This document shows, in pieces, positions 36,201 to 46,800 of a DNA stretch of 64,000 nt. The translations under genes were made by a program, and so were the position numbers. The DNA is from Mucilaginibacter flavidus (GTDB lineage: Bacteria; Bacteroidota; Bacteroidia; Sphingobacteriales; Sphingobacteriaceae): positions 1-64,000 of the forward strand of contig NZ_JAMXOE010000010.1 in assembly GCF_024055575.1 (NCBI RefSeq), read 5' to 3'. The first letter of the stretch is position 1. Every line of letters begins with the position of its first letter. Below the pieces are notes generated by a model. That model did not search any database, had not been told where the DNA came from, and saw only the letters and a program-made list of their open reading frames with translations.

Positions 36201-36543
36201 TTGTTTTTTGAGCGATTCAAAAGGTAAGTTAAAGGCTGCCGCACTGCCTTTGGAGGTACAGTCGTCGCCGGTTTATACCATAACGACTTTAGATTATGAC
36301 CACGACGGCAATGCCGACCTGCTTTTGTGCGGCAATATAAACCGGGCAAGGCTCCGGATCGGAAAATACGATGCCAGCTACGGTCTGCTGCTAAAAGGCG
36401 ATGGGAAAGGGCATTTTAAATATATTCCGCAGTTAAAGTCGGGATTTAAGCTATGGGGCGATGTGAGGAGCGTGACGCAGGTAAATAATACCCTGTTGTT
36501 CGGGATTAACCAGGTTGGGGTAAAAGCCTACAAAGAAAACTAA
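33208..36543 (+). CDS. VCBS/FG-GAP repeat lipoprotein with ASPIC/UnbV domain
   Basis: About 1111 residues. The start is GTG 33208 or TTG 33205; both keep the same signal, and the lipobox is VTGC. Two series of FG-GAP/VCBS repeats carry calcium-binding D-x-N-G-D-G motifs: DLNGDGLQDLYF, DINGDGKLDIYV, DYDNDGWKDLFV and others in the first half; DVNGDGLEDVYV, DANGDGKPDLYV, DINGDGYPDLFV in the second. Between them lies an ASPIC/UnbV domain (IGARVTIYI, VLHFGLGKDKQVDSLRIIWQTG). Such CRTAC1-like proteins are frequent behind susCD in Sphingobacteria and are thought to be surface glycan-binding or scaffold proteins. The next gene starts 4 bp later, so both form an operon. Confidence 0.9.
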   Translation: MNIYRKTFFQLLFSGIVIVTGCTHKTADSDAATENGKPLFTLLSPEQTHVDFSNTLTEGLNTNVLMYEYFYNGGGVAVGDLNGDGLQDLYFTGNMTDNKLYINKGHMQFADITATAGVAGRPGPWKTGVTMVDINGDGKLDIYVCYSGNVREEHRENQLFINQGNDKEGNPQFTEEARQYGLADAGYSTQAVFFDYDLDGDLDMFLLNHSPTQLPVLDEVNTVAALKKSNSFNGVRLYRNDNGVFKNVTEQAGISSSDLTYGLGAAIDDINGDGLPDIYISNDYTIPDFMYINNGNGTFTNKLQSSLGHTSQFSMGNNISDINNDGLPDIFTLDMLPEGNRRQKLLFAPDNYEKFDLTLRTGFYYQYMRNMLQINNGNGTFSEVGQLSGISNTDWSWAPLFADYDNDGWKDLFVTNGYTRDFTNMDFMKYMGDYLKDRRLMRKDIYNLVQQMPSSQVSSYFFKNNGNLTFTNTSTAWGITQSSNSNGAAYADLDNDGDLDLVVNNINQPAFIYQNESDKQSGNHYLQLKLEGAGKNTQGIGARVTIYIKNKLQYLEQMPSRGFQSSVSPVLHFGLGKDKQVDSLRIIWQTGDSQLIQHINADQQLVLNEKNAAGKYLKPQPEKSIFTEIASPVNNKQEKNIINDFKRQPLMINPMSFSGPCIVKGDVNGDGLEDVYVGGEDGKSGALYLQQANQTFVLKSVPAFDADKKCNDAAALFFDANGDGKPDLYVASGGYGDIVPGDPALQDRLYINDGKGNFTKEKNGLPKMLGSKSCVTAADINGDGYPDLFVGGRVVPGRYPEAPQSYILLNDGKGHFSDETNKYNPQLQHIGMVTDAVWVDINGDKKPDLVLVGEWMPITVLTNTGNQLVNSTSTYFDKPQSGFWNKILVEDFNHDGHPDFIAGNLGLNTQCKVSDAEPAEMYYKDFDDNGAVDPIFCFYIQGKSYPYLTRDELFDQMSIMRNRFPDYKSYADATLTDIFTPVELKGANHLYANNLSTTCFLSDSKGKLKAAALPLEVQSSPVYTITTLDYDHDGNADLLLCGNINRARLRIGKYDASYGLLLKGDGKGHFKYIPQLKSGFKLWGDVRSVTQVNNTLLFGINQVGVKAYKEN

Positions 36544-36547
36544 GCAA

Positions 36548-37882
36548 ATGAGATTTAAAGCATTTTTAATAATAATCCTGTTTACAGTTGGCGGGTTATT
36601 TAATAGTTGCAATAAAAAAAAACAACCTGTATTAACCAGTGCGGATATCACCAAAGTAATAGACAGGGTAACACTCGGAATGGTACATGACGTAACCAAT
36701 CCGCCATTGGCTGCCCGTTTTTTTGCATACACTTGTCTTGCCGGTTACGAGGTAGTGGCAGAGAATGACAAAAGCATAAGAAGCATGAACGGCGTTTTAA
36801 ACGAATATCCTGATATCAAAAAACCTGCTTTTGCAAAAGGCTACAATTACCAGCTTAGTGCGTTGATAGCCATGATGGAAACCGCAGGTAAGATGCAGCC
36901 TACAGGCAGCTTAATGATAAAATATGAGGAGGACCTGTTAGACTCATGCAGGAAAATTGGTTTTACCGACGAGGTTATTGATAGTTCAAGACATTATGCT
37001 GCTGCTGTAAGCAAGCAAATACTGGCCTACGCAAAAAAAGATAAATATAACCGCATCAGTAATTATAAGCGCTACACACCTGCCCGCGCAGACAGTACCT
37101 GGGACCCTACGCCGCCAGCCTATATGGCCGCAGTTGAGCCATATTTTAATACAGTAAGACCATTGTTTATCAATTCGTCAACCCAGTTTTTACCCGGGCC
37201 GCCAATTCCTTTTTCCACTGATAAAAATTCTGCTTTTTATAAATTTTTGCTGATGAATTATAAGGCAGGTGCAAACGATTTAACCCCGGAACAGAAGAAT
37301 ATTGCCAATTTTTGGGATTGCAACCCGTTCGCTTTACAGGATAACGGGCACATGCTGATAGGATTGAAAAAGATCTCGCCAGGGGCGCACTGGCTGGGTA
37401 TTACCGGCATAGCATGCGCGCAGGCTAAAACAAGTTTCTCAAAAGCTATGGAAATCCATACCGTAGTTGCGGCAGGCCTGCTTGATGCTTTTATATCCTG
37501 CTGGGAAGATAAATACCGCACTAACCGGATCCGGCCTGAAACCGCCATCCGCAGGTATATCGACATAAACTGGAAACCATTACTGCAAACTCCGCCGTTT
37601 CCCGAATACATCAGTGGCCATTCAATTGTTTCTGCTACATCCGCTGTTATCCTGACGCATTATTTTGGCGATAATTTCCAATATTCGGATAACATAGAAG
37701 TAAGCTATGGCGTTCCACCCCGGCATTTCAGCTCCTTTATGCAGGCTGCAAAGGAGGCGGCCATCTCCAGGTTTTGGGGGGGCATCCACTTTATGGACGC
37801 TATCGATAATGGCGTTGCCCAGGGAGTGAAAATTGGCAACTGGATAGTAGATAAAACAGGCGCACCCCCAAAAACATTGTAA
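36548..37882 (+). CDS. Vanadium-dependent haloperoxidase-like PAP2 protein, lipoprotein
   Basis: 444 residues with lipobox LFNSC. The PAP2/haloperoxidase active-site blocks are visible: KYRTNRIRPETAI (K...RP), FPEYISGHSIVSA (SGH) and SRFWGGIHFMDAI (R...H), placed at about 325-430. The same pocket binds vanadate in haloperoxidases and phosphate in acid phosphatases, so the reaction cannot be fixed by sequence. It follows an FG-GAP protein by 4 bp, a pairing often met in Bacteroidota polysaccharide loci whose meaning is unclear. Envelope location by lipoprotein signal. Confidence 0.88.
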   Translation: MRFKAFLIIILFTVGGLFNSCNKKKQPVLTSADITKVIDRVTLGMVHDVTNPPLAARFFAYTCLAGYEVVAENDKSIRSMNGVLNEYPDIKKPAFAKGYNYQLSALIAMMETAGKMQPTGSLMIKYEEDLLDSCRKIGFTDEVIDSSRHYAAAVSKQILAYAKKDKYNRISNYKRYTPARADSTWDPTPPAYMAAVEPYFNTVRPLFINSSTQFLPGPPIPFSTDKNSAFYKFLLMNYKAGANDLTPEQKNIANFWDCNPFALQDNGHMLIGLKKISPGAHWLGITGIACAQAKTSFSKAMEIHTVVAAGLLDAFISCWEDKYRTNRIRPETAIRRYIDINWKPLLQTPPFPEYISGHSIVSATSAVILTHYFGDNFQYSDNIEVSYGVPPRHFSSFMQAAKEAAISRFWGGIHFMDAIDNGVAQGVKIGNWIVDKTGAPPKTL

Positions 37883-37948
37883 AGCCGGGATTCCGGCGGC
37901 ACACACATTGATCATATTGCTCACCACCAATGAAAACAAGATAAAGGC

Positions 37949-40900
37949 ATGTTTAAAAAACAAATATCGAAGCTGGCGTTGATCTTATTTTTTACGCTTT
38001 GCTATAAAATAAGCCCGGCTCAAATGAAATCGGCGAGTTGGTTGTCGAAAACAGACACCGCATTTATCCCTAAGGAAATAGAAGACCCTGAATGCATCGG
38101 CATAAATAAACAGCCGGCTCATGCTACATTAATGCCTTATGCTAATTTAACCGAAGCGTTAAAGGCAAACCGCCATGCATCAACTTATGCAAAAACGCTT
38201 AATGGCCAATGGAAGTTCAATTGGGTTGGCTGGCCGCAGCAGCGCCCCGTTAATTTCTACAAAACAAGCTACAAAGTTGATAAATGGGCTGAAATAAAAG
38301 TGCCTTCGAACTGGCAGATTGAAGGTTATGGTACACCATACTACAGTAATTACAACTACATTTTCCAAAAGGATTTTCCGCACGTGATGACTACGCCGCC
38401 GGTTAGCTTTACTGCTTACAAAGAGAGGAACCCGGTAGGCAGCTACAGGCGTAATTTCCAGGTGCCTGCCAACTGGAACGGACGCCGCATTTTTGTGACC
38501 TTTGACGGCGTTGACGCCGGATTTTTTGTTTGGGTTAACGGTAAAAAAGTGGGCTATAGCGTAAACAGCCGAAATGCCGCCGATTTTGATATTACCAATT
38601 TTGTGAAGCCCGGCAACAATATGATTGCTGTTGAAGTGTACCGTTTTACCACCGGCACCTACCTTGAAGACCAGGACATGTGGCGGTTAAGCGGAATATT
38701 CAGAAACGTAACACTATGGAGCTCGCCACAGCAGCATATTCGCGATTTTTTTGTTAAGACAGATTTTGATGCCGGCTATGATAATGCAACGGTTGAAGTT
38801 ACGGGTAAAGTAAAAAATTTCGGCACTACATCTACAAAACCACGCAACCTGGTTGTGGATTTGTATGATGGCGCTAAGCTGGTGGATAACGCCAAAGCGA
38901 TGGCAAAAATTCCCGCTTTGAAGCCGGGAGAGGAAATTGCCTTAACGGTGCGCATTCCGGTGGCGCATCCGCGTAAATGGACCGCTGAAACCCCTGCACT
39001 TTATACCACCGTTATTTCCATAAAAGACAAAGATCAAACGGTTGAAACGGTGTCGACCCGCACCGGTTTCCGTAAAATAGAAATAAAGGGAAGGTTATTC
39101 CTGGTAAACGGTGTGCCGGTGAAGTTGAAAGGCGTTAACAGGCATGAGAACTGGCCGGATGTTGGCCACGCTATTACTGAAGACCAGATGATAAAGGACA
39201 TTGTCCTTATAAAGCAGGCAAATTGCAACCATGTAAGAACCTGCCACTACTCCGATGACCCGAGATGGTACGAGCTGTGCGACGAATATGGTATTTACCT
39301 GGTAGCAGAGGCAAACTTGGAGTGCCACGGCGCCTGGGACGAATTTAACGAAGACCCAAGGATAAAAGCCGCAATAATCGACCGGAATGTGGCCAACGTG
39401 GAGAATTTTAAGAACCACAGCTCAGTAATTATTTGGTCGCTTGGAAATGAATGCGGCAGCGGAGGCTCGAATTTCAGGGCTGCATTAAATATTATTAAAA
39501 ATATCGACCCTGGACGGCCAACTCACTACCAGGGTTTCGGCATCGGCGATGAAAATCCAGCCGATATGGACAGCGAAATGTATACAGGCCTTGGAAACGT
39601 TGAAAAATATGCCACCGATCCTAAACTGACTAAGCCATTTTACTTATGCGAATATGCACATGCCATGTTTAACTCTATGGGAAGCGTGGCCGACTATAAC
39701 GATCTGTTTGATAAATATCCCAATTTATTGGGTGGCTGTATATGGGAATGGCAGGATCAGGGCATCTACAATAAATTTGACCCCAAACACCCGATCATAG
39801 CATTTGGCGGCGGTTTTGGTGAAACACCCAACGATCATTATTTTATACATAAGGGCGTGGTATTTTCCGACCGTACCCCAAAGCCGCATTTTCCGGAATT
39901 AAAGCACGCTTATCAATGGATCAGTATTGTTCCTGTTGACCTGGCGAAAGGAGTTATAAATATCCATAACCGCTACCAGTTTATCAGCCTCGACGATTTC
40001 GCCGCAAGCTGGAGCCTCACCGAAAACGGCGTGGAGATAAGTAAAGGGGCTTTGTCGACCGCGCATATTGCCCCGGGTAAATCAGAAGATGTTAAAATTC
40101 CAAACCAGTTTACACCGAAACCCGGTGCAGAATACTTTTTAAGGGTTGCATTCACCACAACTAAGGATGAGCTTTGGGCAAAAAAAGGATACGAAATAGC
40201 TTCACAACAGCTTGCTCTGCCCAATGAAAACGCAGTTGCTGTCGAAAGCAGGTCCAATAGCCAAGAGCAGGTTAAAGCATCAGATGATGACAAAAATATT
40301 TTTATAACAGCAAAGGATTTTAGCCTGGTTTTTAGCAAAACCAAAGGCATTTTCACCGAAATTAAAAGCCATGGAAACGATATGCTCACTAACCAGGGCG
40401 GGCCGATGCTGCATTTGTGGCGTGCACCCCACCGTAATGATGATATGTGGGCTGATGACTTATGGAATAAATACGGCCTTAAAAAATTAATATGGACGGT
40501 AGCAAAGGTATCCTACAAACAAAAAGGCGATGACAATGTAGAAATCAACGCAGAATTGGATGGCAAGGGCAGGAATGGCTTCTCTGTAACGCATAAGGTT
40601 AAATACCAAATAAACGGAGATGGCACCATAAAGGCAAACAACGATCTGTCGTTCAGTGATGAAGCCGTTCCACTGGCAAGAGTAGGCGTAAGATTTATGT
40701 TGAACAAAAGCTATGACCAGTTTGATTATTTCGGCAGAGGGCCGATGGAGAATTACATCGACCGTAAGCAAGGCTTTGATGTGGGCCTGTATAAAAGTAC
40801 GGTTAAACAGCAATTAACACCGTACGAAAAGCCGATGGAGGCCGGTAATCACGAAGATATACGCTGGGCGAAGCTAAGCAACACAACGGGTTCATCGTTG

Positions 40901-41131
40901 ACAATTAAAAAGGACACAGCCCTTCTGCAGGTTTCAGCGTTGCCTTATAGTGATGAAGAGATGGAGAATGTGGAGTACCGTATTGATCTGCCGCAAAGCC
41001 AGGCAACAGTTTTATGTGTGGATGCCCGCACGCTGGGTGTCGGCTCCAATTCGTGTGGACCGAGGCCGCTTGCAACATGCACGCCGATGTCCTCATCGCA
41101 GAAGTTTAGTTATGTTATAAGTATTAAATAG
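37949..41131 (+). CDS. GH2 family beta-galactosidase
   Basis: 1060 residues with signal peptide (ends SPAQ). Domains in order: sugar-binding (about 70-245, WKFNWVGWPQQRPVNFY, VPSNWQIEGYGTPYY), immunoglobulin-like, TIM barrel with the acid/base in WSLGNECGSGGSN (Glu about 498) and the nucleophile in FYLCEYAHAMFNSMG (Glu about 567), then the beta-galactosidase small chain (GPMLHLWRAPHRNDDMW). It has the full length and motif set of LacZ-like enzymes. It removes terminal beta-galactose in the periplasm. Last plus-strand gene of the locus; a symmetrical terminator follows. Confidence 0.95.
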   Translation: MFKKQISKLALILFFTLCYKISPAQMKSASWLSKTDTAFIPKEIEDPECIGINKQPAHATLMPYANLTEALKANRHASTYAKTLNGQWKFNWVGWPQQRPVNFYKTSYKVDKWAEIKVPSNWQIEGYGTPYYSNYNYIFQKDFPHVMTTPPVSFTAYKERNPVGSYRRNFQVPANWNGRRIFVTFDGVDAGFFVWVNGKKVGYSVNSRNAADFDITNFVKPGNNMIAVEVYRFTTGTYLEDQDMWRLSGIFRNVTLWSSPQQHIRDFFVKTDFDAGYDNATVEVTGKVKNFGTTSTKPRNLVVDLYDGAKLVDNAKAMAKIPALKPGEEIALTVRIPVAHPRKWTAETPALYTTVISIKDKDQTVETVSTRTGFRKIEIKGRLFLVNGVPVKLKGVNRHENWPDVGHAITEDQMIKDIVLIKQANCNHVRTCHYSDDPRWYELCDEYGIYLVAEANLECHGAWDEFNEDPRIKAAIIDRNVANVENFKNHSSVIIWSLGNECGSGGSNFRAALNIIKNIDPGRPTHYQGFGIGDENPADMDSEMYTGLGNVEKYATDPKLTKPFYLCEYAHAMFNSMGSVADYNDLFDKYPNLLGGCIWEWQDQGIYNKFDPKHPIIAFGGGFGETPNDHYFIHKGVVFSDRTPKPHFPELKHAYQWISIVPVDLAKGVINIHNRYQFISLDDFAASWSLTENGVEISKGALSTAHIAPGKSEDVKIPNQFTPKPGAEYFLRVAFTTTKDELWAKKGYEIASQQLALPNENAVAVESRSNSQEQVKASDDDKNIFITAKDFSLVFSKTKGIFTEIKSHGNDMLTNQGGPMLHLWRAPHRNDDMWADDLWNKYGLKKLIWTVAKVSYKQKGDDNVEINAELDGKGRNGFSVTHKVKYQINGDGTIKANNDLSFSDEAVPLARVGVRFMLNKSYDQFDYFGRGPMENYIDRKQGFDVGLYKSTVKQQLTPYEKPMEAGNHEDIRWAKLSNTTGSSLTIKKDTALLQVSALPYSDEEMENVEYRIDLPQSQATVLCVDARTLGVGSNSCGPRPLATCTPMSSSQKFSYVISIK

Positions 41132-41165
41132 GAGAAAAACGGCTGGAACATATTCCTTCACAGGC

Positions 41166-41201
41166 TAAGAAGCCGCTTTGCGAAAGCAGAGCGGCTTCTT
41201 A
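41166..41201. terminator. Bidirectional terminator between GH2 and the sugar porter
   Basis: Perfect 12-bp stem TAAGAAGCCGCT / AGCGGCTTCTTA between convergent genes. The short A and T runs on both sides allow it to work in both directions. From 41202 to 41395 nothing else is seen. Confidence 0.75.
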
Positions 41202-41395
41202 GATAAGGATCGATGCGAAAGCCATGATAGCACCGTGATTTTCCTAAGCAGTAAAAAAACGTTTCGATATTCTCTCAGATAGCCAGATTTCTGAAAAATT
41301 GAGCCAACATCAAATAAAGGGGGATTCATGAGTTCGGCACCTCTACTGAACGCACGGCTCATTTTTACTTTAGTGACTGATGTGTATTTTAGCAA

Positions 41396-42727
41396 TTAAT
41401 GCATTGAGACTGCTTGCTCCACCTCCTCCAGGTTTTTCCCCTTCGTCTCTTTTATCCGCAATAAAGTAAATAAGAACCCGGCTGCGCATATTCCCGCGTA
41501 GATGTAAAAGGTGTACTCCTTCAAATGTTCAAACAAAACAGGGAAAGTGAACACCAATATGAAATATGCAAGCCAAAGACTTACTACCGCTACAGTAATA
41601 GCGGCAGCACGCACGCCTACGGGAAAAATTTCTGAGATAAGCACCCATATCACCGGTGCTAAAGTCATGGCGTATGTTCCGATCGCCGCTAAAAGCAATC
41701 CCGACAACATGCCTGATCCCGACTGCAATGCATGAACAATAAGTACATATAACAGGCATAGGCCACCGGCCCCTATCAGCATCAGCGGCTTCCGGCCCAG
41801 TTTATCAACCAGGGCCATAGCCAGAATTGTAAATACCAGGTTTACAGCGCCAATGAAAACGGTTTGCAGAAGCTGATCGTCTTTTGACGCACCGATGCTT
41901 TCAAATATTTTCGGCGCATAGTTAAATACGGTATTTATACCGCAAAATTGCTGAAATACTGCGAGGCCGATCCCGGTTAACAGCGCAGGTAATACTGCAC
42001 GCTTAAATACTGCGGCATAATTTATCCTGGCGGCGCCGTTCATTGATTTTTTGATCATCGACAAGGATTCAGCGACGTATGCGCTATCTCCCATTTTACG
42101 CAGGATTGTTTCGGCGGCCTGCTCTTTGTTATTACGGATAAGCCACCGCGGGCTCTCCGGTAAAAAGTATGCCCCTATTAAAAACAATCCCGATGGTATC
42201 ATACCAAGGCCAAACATAAGGCGCCATGCATCGGCCCCATTATTCCGCAATGCATAATTGACGAGGTTTGTGATGAGGATACCCAAAACAATGGTAAGCT
42301 GGTTCATGGCCACCAGCCGCCCCCTTATTGCTGCGGGAGCTATTTCGGAAATATACATGGGCGATAACATAGACGCCATGCCAACGCCGGCGCCTGCAGC
42401 AAACCTTGCTACCAGGAAAAGGTCGCGGTTTGGCGCAATTGCCATAGCAAGCGACGAAATAGCAAATAACGCTGCCGCGAGCATGAGGCCCGGCCGCCGG
42501 CCATATTTATCTGCTACCTGTCCGGCGAGTATGCAACCTGCTATTGCCCCGATGGCTAATATGCCGGTGGCGAATCCTTCCCAGTAGGCATCGAAAACAA
42601 ATTGCTTTTGCAAAAATGGTAAAGCGCCTGCTATCACCGCAAAATCAAATCCGAATAAATAGCCGCCCAATGCCGAGATAAAGGAGATGCCTAAAATGTA
42701 CCGGTTCTTAGTATTTGATTGCTGCAT
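41396..42727 (-). CDS. Sugar porter (MFS, XylE/GalP-like)
   Basis: 443 residues with 12 predicted membrane helices. Sugar-porter signatures: GQVADKYGRRPGL after helix 2, PESPRWLIRNN after helix 6, FQQFCGINTVFNYAPKIF in helix 7, VDKLGRKPLML after helix 8. These define proton-linked symport of xylose, glucose, galactose or arabinose across the inner membrane. It is third in the minus-strand operon DUF5107-galM-porter; after GalM converts galactose anomers the porter would carry the monosaccharide inside. Confidence 0.93.
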   Translation of the reverse strand: MQQSNTKNRYILGISFISALGGYLFGFDFAVIAGALPFLQKQFVFDAYWEGFATGILAIGAIAGCILAGQVADKYGRRPGLMLAAALFAISSLAMAIAPNRDLFLVARFAAGAGVGMASMLSPMYISEIAPAAIRGRLVAMNQLTIVLGILITNLVNYALRNNGADAWRLMFGLGMIPSGLFLIGAYFLPESPRWLIRNNKEQAAETILRKMGDSAYVAESLSMIKKSMNGAARINYAAVFKRAVLPALLTGIGLAVFQQFCGINTVFNYAPKIFESIGASKDDQLLQTVFIGAVNLVFTILAMALVDKLGRKPLMLIGAGGLCLLYVLIVHALQSGSGMLSGLLLAAIGTYAMTLAPVIWVLISEIFPVGVRAAAITVAVVSLWLAYFILVFTFPVLFEHLKEYTFYIYAGICAAGFLFTLLRIKETKGKNLEEVEQAVSMH

Positions 42728-42754
42728 TTTTTAAACTTAAATTGTTGGTAATTG

Positions 42755-43828
42755 TTATTTGCAAACAAAGAATTCATAAATAGTTTCACTGATTAAACGT
42801 TGGCCGGGCCTCAAAATAGTGTCAGGAAATCCGGGATGGTTTGGCGAATCGGGAAAAAACTGTGTTTCCAAAGCTACGGCGGCATGTTTGTTGTAGGCTA
42901 ACCCTTGAGGGCCTATGATATGGCCTGTCCAATCGTTGGCGGTATATAACTGTAACCCGGGTCGGTCTGTATAAACGTTTAGTACCCTTCCCGAGGCCGC
43001 ATCTGAAAGTGTGGCCGCCAATCTCATTTTGCCCGGAAAGTAATCGTTTAAAACAAAATTGTGGTTAAAGCCGTCCGATGCCGTTACGTCCGTGATGTCA
43101 GCTCCGATCTCTTTGGGGCTTAAAAAATTTAAAGGGGTTCCATCAACCGGTATAATTCTGCCCGTCGGTAAACTATGCTCGTCATTCTCTGTATAGGCGT
43201 CGGCATTTATCTGCAACGTATGTTTCAATACATCGCCCGACACAAACCCGGTCAGGTTAAAATAGGAATGGTTGGACAGGTTTACCGGGGTACTTTTGTC
43301 TGTCACAGCATCATAAATAATCTTTAATTTATTATCCTTGTCCAAAATGTACTTTATGGTCACCCATAAATTTCCGGGATATCCTTCGTCTCCGTCCGGG
43401 CTCAAATATTCCATAATGACCCCTGCTTCATTATCTTCCCTGATGAACGATTTGATCTTCCACACTTTTTTATTGAGCCCCTCAATCCCCCCATGCAGTT
43501 GATTTACCCCATCGTTTTCTGAAAGGGAAAAAACCTCGCCATCCAACTCAAATTTTGCCCCTGCTATACGGCCGGCGTATCGCCCCAAAATACAACCGAA
43601 GTAATGGGGATTGTCCCGGTACCGGCTAATATCCTCATATCCGGCCACGATATTATGGTGGACACTGTTGCGGTCGGCGGTAAATATGGCGGTTATTGCG
43701 GCCCCAAGGTTCGTCAGTTTTACAATAGTATCATCATTACTGATCGTAACCAGGTAAAGTTGCTCGCCATTGCTGAACCCACAAGACTCACTTAACACTT
43801 GCAATTGTGCTTTATTGCTATCTAACAT
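42755..43828 (-). CDS. galM: Aldose 1-epimerase
   Basis: 357 residues. Family blocks: GCILGRYAGRIAGAKFELDG near the N-terminus, NQLHGG, the catalytic His in NLSNHSYFNLTG and the catalytic Glu in ALETQFFPDSPNHPGF. It interconverts alpha and beta anomers of galactose or glucose. No signal peptide is evident, so it is probably cytoplasmic. Its start overlaps the end of the DUF5107 gene by 11 bp and the porter follows after 27 bp, so all three are translated from one message. Confidence 0.94.
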   Translation of the reverse strand: MLDSNKAQLQVLSESCGFSNGEQLYLVTISNDDTIVKLTNLGAAITAIFTADRNSVHHNIVAGYEDISRYRDNPHYFGCILGRYAGRIAGAKFELDGEVFSLSENDGVNQLHGGIEGLNKKVWKIKSFIREDNEAGVIMEYLSPDGDEGYPGNLWVTIKYILDKDNKLKIIYDAVTDKSTPVNLSNHSYFNLTGFVSGDVLKHTLQINADAYTENDEHSLPTGRIIPVDGTPLNFLSPKEIGADITDVTASDGFNHNFVLNDYFPGKMRLAATLSDAASGRVLNVYTDRPGLQLYTANDWTGHIIGPQGLAYNKHAAVALETQFFPDSPNHPGFPDTILRPGQRLISETIYEFFVCK

Positions 43829-46800
43829 CAGCCTTGTTTATTTGATGAAAAAAATCTGTCATTCTCAAATGGACCGTAGCCCCCTGGTGGTTAATGTCCA
43901 TATTTAAAACCTCTTCGAGACATGCCCTGCCCTCTTCAATTTCGCCGAGTCCCATTTTGCCCAGGCCTACCAGGTAGTGGCAAAAGATATAGTTCCTGCG
44001 GTTGATATCAATATCAAATACCAGCATATCCGGCAACGAAACAGCAAAATAATCAATACGTATCTCATCGTTCATGTGCTGTATCCCGAAGTTGATAAAG
44101 CGCTGAAATATGTCCCTGGCTTTTTGATGGTCACCCAATTTTTGCCAGGCAAGTGCCTGGTACAATATCTTATCCGGCTGAGGATCGTTATAATAAATGG
44201 CCTGTACCGGTTCGCTATTGCCGGCTGTTGCGGCTTTAAACCGGGCTGTAGCAGCATCGCCAAGCCGGAGGCCTTCATACGCGCAACCCATTAGGTAATT
44301 GATATCATTTTCCGGTGTATTATAAAGCTTGCCTTCGCCCAGGTTTTCCGGGTATTTTTCCAGGGCCGTTAAAAGTGTTATAGCCTGTTCATAATCGCCG
44401 TTTTTGATAGCTTCTTTGGCGAGTTCTATATAACAAAGTAAAAATTGCCCAACAACTTTGCCTTCGCCGCCTTCCCATGGATGGAATTTGCGAGCGGCCA
44501 GTAATTCCCGGGCTGATTTATATTGGCGTAGATTGTTTAACAATACAATCCGCTCAAGGTAAAGATCATCACGTTCGTTTACAAGTTCCGGGTATTTGTC
44601 AAGCAGTTTAAGCCGTTCTTCAAAAGGACTGCCGCTGATCTTGTATAATTGATCAAGCTCCATCAGCACGCGAGCATCGGTAGTATCCAACTCAAATGCC
44701 AGTTCCATTTCAGCAAGTGAGCTTTCTTTTTGGTTTAGTTTATTGTAGTAGGCCAGCGAGAGGTTGCGGTGCGCTGTTGGGAATGACTTATCTAAAGTTA
44801 CCGATGTTTCCCAGCAATGAATTGCTTCGCTGTACTGGCGTTTATCATACCAAATATTCCCAAGGTAATAGTACGCCCTTGCGTCAGCAGGATTGATGGT
44901 AGCCACATTTTGCAGGATCAATATTTCTTCTACTTTATTCGGGAAACAAATACCATCGATTTTTGCCGCAGCCTGTACCGCATGCCGCTTTGCTGATTCT
45001 ACATCGCCGGTTTTTGCAGCGAACCAGCATTTATAATAAAACACCATCGGGCTTGTTACCGGGTGGTGTTTTTCGTATCCGTCCAAAACCTGCAGCGCTT
45101 CCCCGAATAAACCTGCCTGGGCATAGCCTAATGAAAGTTCCAGGTAATTGTTAGGCTCGCTGCGTATCAGGCCGGTGATGTTCTTCAATTTTGTGGCGCT
45201 GTCTTCCTGTTCACCTGCAAGCAAATATTCTTCAAACATGCAACCATAATTGAACGGGTCTATAATTAATGATTCATTGATAAAAATCAATGCTTCACCT
45301 GACCTGGCATTGAGGCGCAACAACGATGTTTTCAGGTGGCGTGCAGGCGAACTGTGATAATTGCGTATCAATGATTTTTGAACCAGGGAAAGGGCCTGGT
45401 CCAATTTTCCTTGTGCAGTTGCTATCCGCGCCAGCTCCAGGTAGGCGCTGTGTTGCATGGCATCGTTCCATGCTGCCTTATAAAATGCATCAAAAGCCTC
45501 ATCGGGTTTTCCTTGCAACTTAAGGCTCAGCCCCAGGTTAAAGTAAGGCTCACCATCATAAGGATTGGGGTTCCTTTTGGTGATTGTTTTGATGGCTGTT
45601 CTGAAATATGGTTCAGCCTTTGCAAACTGGCCCCTTTTAAGCAATAATAAGCCTATGGCATTGTTACAACGGATGTCTCCGGGGCTTCTCCGCAATGCTT
45701 CCTCATAATAATCCAATGGGTTATAGGTAGCGTGCCTGTATTGCTCCAGGTGCAACCCGTTCAAAAACAGGTCTTCGATTTGTTCAATTTCCGCGGGTTG
45801 TTTTGCGGCTACTGCTGCTGCAGGAATATCATGCTCCGTATTTTTTTCGGGCTGATAGCTAACCAGGGTGATACCCTTATTATCTGTAACCACTATTTGC
45901 AGTTCAGTTTCGTCTAGGTCGTCCTGTATATCAAAGGCCGTCTCAAATACAGCCTCGGGGGATATGTTTGCAGTAAAACGCTTCATCTCCTCTCCGTTGT
46001 GCAATATCTTAATTACCGCATGCTCATATACGGCCGTGGCATAAACTTTTACAAAATAATTACTGTCAACCTTTCCCGCACTGATCATAGCCTCTTTAGT
46101 AGCGTTTTTTACAAGGCCTATCTGCGAATAAGGCATAAAGTACTGTTCGAACGTTTTTCCCTCGTTGGGTTGCAGCCAGGAAAAATCGGGCTGATTATCG
46201 GTGAATACGCCGGTCATCAGTTCAATGTAGGGTCCGTCCTCATCGGTGAGGTTACGGTCCCACGCAAAACCGAAATCACCATTCCCCCATGTCCATTGCT
46301 TTTTGCCGGGTGATATATGGTGATCGGCCACGTGCAACATGCCTCCCCGGGTGTCATGCTCATAACATCCCATAAAATCGTATTTTGATTGTATGGCCAT
46401 ATATGATGTTGGCACAGGGATGTTTTTATACCGGGAAATATCGGTACCCGGTGCATAATCAACTTTATAGTAAGTTCCGGTTGCTATAGGGAAGTCTGAT
46501 ACATCGCGTTTGCCATGATCAAAGACCGCGTAAACATCGGGCGGGAATACTGATTGATAGTCATCGTTCACCTTCACAGCCGGGTTTGCCCACCACAAAA
46601 AAGTTTGCGGGAAAGGGGTAGGGTTAAAAAGTTTGCCGCTAATTTCAAGGTAAGCTTTGCCCGGATATAACGTAAAACCTGCCATCCCTTTTGTGCGAAA
46701 CATTACTTCCAGTTCGTTAACCCAGACTGTTTTACTGCCATCAGCGTTTTCCTGAATTTTAAAGTCAACCGGCAAAAAAGTGCTGGGGCGGTGGTGCTGC

